From the NCBI GenBank assembly GCA_964444365.1, contig CAYUHJ010000005.1, forward strand, positions 32,217-96,216: a stretch of 64,000 nucleotides of DNA, written 5' to 3'. Below the pieces are notes generated by a model, which worked only from the letters and a program-made list of their open reading frames with translations, was not told the origin of the DNA and made no database searches. Positions 62,401 through 64,000 of the stretch are shown piece after piece (within the stretch, counting starts at the first letter, position 1; every line of letters begins with the position of its first letter). The position numbers and the translations under genes were made by a program. The stretch is from CAYUHJ01 sp964444365. Lineage in GTDB: Bacteria; Planctomycetota; Planctomycetia; Gemmatales; Gemmataceae.

Positions 62401-63934
62401 GACGGTCCTCGTCACCGACGACCGCCAGGGGACGGCCCGCGAACTCGCGGATCGGCTCGGCGAACTCGACGTGCGGGTGGCCCTCGTTCAACACGCGAAG
62501 GCCGGCGAACCCGCCCCGAAGAACGCCTTCGCCGCGGACCTGACCGACCCCGCCTCGGTGGCCGCGCTGCTCGAAAAAGTTCGCGAGGAAGCCGGCCCCG
62601 TCGCCGGGCTGATCCACCTGCTGCCGCTCGCGGACGAGATCCCCGGCGACCGCGTCCGCACGGAAGTGAAGTCGCTGTACCTCCTCGCCCGCGGCCTGGA
62701 GAACGACATCCGCGAGGCGGGCAAGGCGAACGGCGGCGTGCTGCTCTCCGTCACCGGGCTCGGCGGCGAGATGGGCTTCGGCAACTTGTCCGAAGACATT
62801 TCCGTCGGCCACGGCGGCGTCGCGGGCTTCACGAAGTGCCTGGGGTACGAGTGGCCGGAAGTCGCGGTCCGAGTGCTGGACGTGAACCCGGAAACGCCGG
62901 CGACCCGGCTCGCGGAACTGATTCTCGCGGAACTCGGCGACCCGGACGGCCCGTTCGAAGTGGGCTGCGACGGCGAAACCCGCGTGACCTGGCAGTGCGA
63001 CCCCGGACCGATCGACAAGGCGGACGCGACGCCGATCGAACTGTCCAAGTCCGACACGGTCCTCATCACCGGCGGGGCCCGCGGCGTGACCGCGAAGGTC
63101 GCCCTCGAATTCGCGAAGCGATACGGGTCGAAACTGGTTCTTGTCGGCAGTTCCCCGGAACCGACCGCGGAGCCGGCCGAGTTCGCGGGGCTCACCGCCG
63201 TCGGCGAACTGAAGCCGGCGATCATGAAGTGGCTGCAAGCCGAGGGCAAGCCGGCCGCTCCCGCGAACGTCGAGTCCGCGTTCCAGCGGCTGAAGAAGGA
63301 CCGGGAAATCCGCGGGAACCTCGCCGCAATCAAGGCCGCCGGCGGGACCGTCGAGTACAAGGCGGTCGACGTGCGTGACCCCGCCGCGTTCGGTGCCCTG
63401 CTCGACGAACTGAACGCGAAGGGCGGCATCGCGGGCGTTATTCACGGGGCGGGCGTCATCGAGGACAAGCTCCTCAAGGACAAGACGCCCGAGTCCTTCG
63501 AGCGGGTCTTCGGCACCAAGGTTGACAGTGCGTTGACACTGGCGGCGAAGCTCGACCCGAAGAAGGTGAAATTCTTCTCGCTGTTCGCGTCCATCACGAG
63601 CCGGTACGGGAACCGCGGGCAGTCGGATTACGCCGCGGCGAACGAGGTGCTGAGCAAGCTCGCCGCGGACCTGGACCGCAAGTGGCCGGGCCGGGTGGTG
63701 TCGATCGCGTGGGGGCCGTGGGCGGAGGTCGGCATGGTCGCGGACCTGGAAAAGCACCTGGTCGCCCGCGGGTTGAAGCTGATCGAGCCGGCCGTCGGGG
63801 CGAACTTCGCCGTGGACGAGGTGATCTTCGGCGAGAAGGGCGAAGTCGAAGTGATCGTCGCCGGCGGGACCGACGCCCCGAGCCGGGTGGCCAAGCCCGC
63901 CGCGGAACCGGCGGTGGCCGTTGGGGCGGAGTGA
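56477..63934 (+). CDS. large type I polyketide synthase (PfaA-like) with N-terminal nitronate-monooxygenase-like domains
   Basis: 2485 residues. Domains in order: two TIM-barrel segments of the 2-nitropropane dioxygenase/PfaD kind (about 1-300, with VRGGIGANTAAACAVAGAKG; about 325-660, with RFPILQGPMTRVSDTPGFAA); ketosynthase about 691-1143 (DAACGSSLAA with Cys888, VEAHGTGT with His1023, GHSKCAAG); acyltransferase about 1256-1550 (FLFPGQGSQYPDM, AGHSYGEYVAL with Ser near 1357); a Pro/Ala-rich linker; one acyl carrier domain near 1840-1910 (LGVDSIKRVEIL, Ser1866); and ketoreductase from about 2195 (VLITGGARGVTAKV, GNRGQSDYAAANEVL). The set resembles PfaA of polyunsaturated fatty acid synthases, but with one ACP and fused enoylreductase-type domains. 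Partner genes probably follow beyond the window. Confidence 0.92.
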   Translation: MDLTDLIVLSPPVSADPAIAIAACRAGARGTLDLELASVDPTAALTRLARFADGPFGVQVGADAGTVDAVLAADARPGWVVLAGGSHTPATVTRFRDAGVEVLIEAVSLTEAGRAVELAADGIVLKGHEAGGRVGADAAFILVQKWKKFGTAGFPFWVRGGIGANTAAACAVAGAKGVVLDSQVLLGRESPVSDALKRRLSAADGSETAVLGERLGEGFRLFSRADTPTAQELAKEEDRLLLSDLDENARLTAWRDAIRTRLAADPDLGVWPAGQDLGTASGLAAKFVTVAGIVKHVADSAAKNVALAAKLNPVAEGSLLAKSHRTRFPILQGPMTRVSDTPGFAASVAAGGGLPFQALALLRKAETEKLLAETKAAVGDRPWGVGILGFMPPEIRTEQIDAVKAAKPPFAIIAGGRPDQAKDLEAHGIATYLHVPSPGLLKMFLKDGAKRFIFEGRECGGHVGPRSSFALWEAMTDVLAEHAASNRVEDLHVVFAGGIHDGLSGAMVAALSAGLAEKGVKVGVLMGTAYLFTLEAVAGGAITPRFQKEAVGCDDTILLETGPGHAIRCIPTPYADVFESEKRRLKSEGKSPLEVGLALERMNLGRLRVASKGVDRGTNGSIAGLIPVTDDDQYRRGMYMIGQVAALRSDVTTVAELHAEVSAGSATVLAEVSASPTILLASPEPEAPPPCDVAIIGMACFYPGAGGMGPLWDNVLAKKNAVIEIPPTHWDWRLFYDADPRAKDKMVSKWGGFLGDQWFDPLQFGITPKSIPNIEPLQLLLLQAVKDAVADAGYADRPFARERTAAILGVGGGGMPLSVSYGFRSCMPLVDSIPGSPVKGQLLVDLAEGILPEWTEDSFPGILLNVAAGRVANRFNLGGPNMAIDAACGSSLAALQAGIRELEMGTSDVAFVMGADTVQTPYAYIAFSKTHALSPKGRCRPFDAAADGIALAEGIGVAVLKRLKDAERDGDKIYAVIKGIGASSDGRDKGLTAPRPEGQLRALQRAYAQARVSPARVGLVEAHGTGTVVGDQTEANALGQMFASAGADSRSCALGSIKSMIGHSKCAAGLAGLIKAAFALHYKMLPPTLAEKPNPKANLDTGPLYLNTEARPWVHGAAHPRTAGVSAFGFGGTNFHTVLEEYTGDFLNRPTTGLRQWPAELFVWRRADRAKLTTDITACRDAIVAGASPTPAALAASLWNSSKNQSGVPTLAVVATSLDDLKDKLDAALKQIGTGDTVADPRGIYFAAKPEAAGKVAFLFPGQGSQYPDMLAQVAMAFPDVRETLDAADRTLSGKFERSLGKLIYPPSPFTPEQDAANRAALQRTEVAQPALGATGLGMFKLLTSLGIEADAFAGHSYGEYVALAAAGAMSDDDLIRLSHRRGDVIQQAAASMPGGMAAVDAPADAIEPVLKGLADVWVANHNAPQQTVIAGSDAGVATALEKLQAAGLRGRRIPVACAFHSPLVAPAKAPLASAIADVTFATPRKPVYSNTTAAPHDPATIATQLADHLVKPVRFRDEILAMHAAGVRTFIEVGPQGVLTGLTQQTLAGKPHLAVASDAKGRPGLVQLAHLLGQLLIHGVPAKLDRLFHGRGIQTFDAAKLGPDTGKPKPTATTWVVNGVRSRPINGPEPRLLGQTHNLDAPVKPKPEAAKPTAPTPAAASALPPVKPAAPAPTPIPAPVIQRAKMTPTEPAPPPATPVPVPAANGYHAPAPAQTAVPADAAQVMMRFQDVMNRFLDTQRSVMLSYLGSGAAPSANGIPASVPAVARPAIPAPIAERFAAPEPRLAAPLPTASAPAAVAVPPAPAVNGKHAVAEPAPAKPVEKKALPDLDTLLAQLLDLVSERTGYPKEALSIDLDLEADLGVDSIKRVEILGTLAESLDLSAGMSSGSLKMEELSAIKTLRGIAEYVLSAVGDSEPAPAAEPAKNGKPAIPAAPTPPAVQAHPGARQGDVQRLVVRLIDAPLPARPKFPTPAGTVLVTDDRQGTARELADRLGELDVRVALVQHAKAGEPAPKNAFAADLTDPASVAALLEKVREEAGPVAGLIHLLPLADEIPGDRVRTEVKSLYLLARGLENDIREAGKANGGVLLSVTGLGGEMGFGNLSEDISVGHGGVAGFTKCLGYEWPEVAVRVLDVNPETPATRLAELILAELGDPDGPFEVGCDGETRVTWQCDPGPIDKADATPIELSKSDTVLITGGARGVTAKVALEFAKRYGSKLVLVGSSPEPTAEPAEFAGLTAVGELKPAIMKWLQAEGKPAAPANVESAFQRLKKDREIRGNLAAIKAAGGTVEYKAVDVRDPAAFGALLDELNAKGGIAGVIHGAGVIEDKLLKDKTPESFERVFGTKVDSALTLAAKLDPKKVKFFSLFASITSRYGNRGQSDYAAANEVLSKLAADLDRKWPGRVVSIAWGPWAEVGMVADLEKHLVARGLKLIEPAVGANFAVDEVIFGEKGEVEVIVAGGTDAPSRVAKPAAEPAVAVGAE

Positions 63935-63980
63935 CCCCTCTCCCCTTGGGGGCGAGGGTGGCCGAAGGCCGGGTGAGGGG
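63935..63980. repeat. CCCCTC/GAGGGG repeat after the PKS gene
   Basis: CCCCTCTCCCCTTGGGGGCG is followed by GGCCGAAGGCC and GTGAGGGG, so the ends are inverted and the middle is a palindrome. It starts directly after the PKS stop and looks like another member of the CT/GA-rich intergenic repeats. Confidence 0.6.
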
Positions 63981-64000
63981 AAGACTTCCTGGGTGGGAAC

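Noticed and set aside
57029..63757. Very long open frame (over 2200 codons) on the minus strand opposite the PKS gene
   Set aside because: The translation is Arg/Gly/Pro-rich with no domain; it is the GC-skewed shadow of the real PKS frame.
1..64000. CRISPR array or tRNA/rRNA genes
   Set aside because: The repeats are palindromes in single gaps without regular spacers, and no tRNA-like cloverleaf or rRNA-like segment was noticed by reading. A tRNA scan would be decisive.

Overview
The window looks like chromosomal DNA of a planctomycete, most likely of the Gemmata/Gemmataceae group. The evidence is very high GC, three DUF1559 pseudopilin-like genes (one cut by the left edge), a PSCyt1-DUF1549-DUF1553 cytochrome protein, a repeat-companion (TIGR02996) leucine-rich-repeat protein, three Hanks-type Ser/Thr kinases, Uma2 (DUF820) proteins, a formylmethanofuran:H4MPT formyltransferase, and a PfaA-like polyketide synthase. 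I see no rRNA, tRNA, CRISPR array or transposase. Naming comes from reading translated sequence only; no database search was possible.

Layout. 1-6.6 kb: DUF1559 proteins, small lipoproteins, an LRR kinase, a secreted alpha/beta hydrolase, a DEDDh exonuclease and a small unknown gene. 6.8-12.3 kb: D-aminoacyl-tRNA deacylase, then a complete branched-chain amino acid-type ABC operon whose LivG-like ATPase carries an inserted two-helix membrane segment. 12.4-13.7 kb: a lower-GC membrane-protein gene split by a 10-bp tandem duplication. 13.8-15.5 kb: RidA-family protein and an ECF sigma/membrane-partner pair. 15.5-18.6 kb: two paralogous genes with identical 207-bp 3' segments flanking a Uma2 gene and a RelE/ParE-like toxin-antitoxin pair, plus a metallopeptidase. 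18.6-22.8 kb: YdjC deacetylase with GT2, Gfo/Idh/MocA oxidoreductase and sialidase.

23.0-33.5 kb is a co-oriented run of eleven genes with short spacers: small hydrophilic and membrane proteins, an HPF/RaiA-like protein, a GH2 glycosidase, a glycosyltransferase-FAD fusion, a zinc-ribbon protein, a GH1-RmlD fusion, and a membrane-anchored SRPBCC protein. It reads as one functional unit and is my best candidate for an undescribed system (stress-linked glycan or glycolipid making and trimming). 33.5-45.2 kb: GntR regulator, second Uma2, kinase divergent from a DUF1559-lipoprotein pair, LRR protein, cytochrome protein, acyltransferase, and a protein of the family annotated as 3-methyladenine DNA glycosylase. 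45.3-48.3 kb: polyprenyl synthase and dxs (isoprenoid precursors). 48.3-56.2 kb: DUF444 protein, FHA-kinase, LuxR regulator divergent from fhcD, flavin monooxygenase, S49 peptidase. 56.5-63.9 kb: a single large PKS gene, probably the first of a locus running past the right edge.

Several families of palindromic intergenic repeats recur (at about 4.3, 5.7, 21.8, 40.2, 42.6, 44.2, 46.3, 49.5, 51.1, 55.0 and 63.9 kb). A palindrome of this kind also sits in frame inside the polyprenyl synthase gene.
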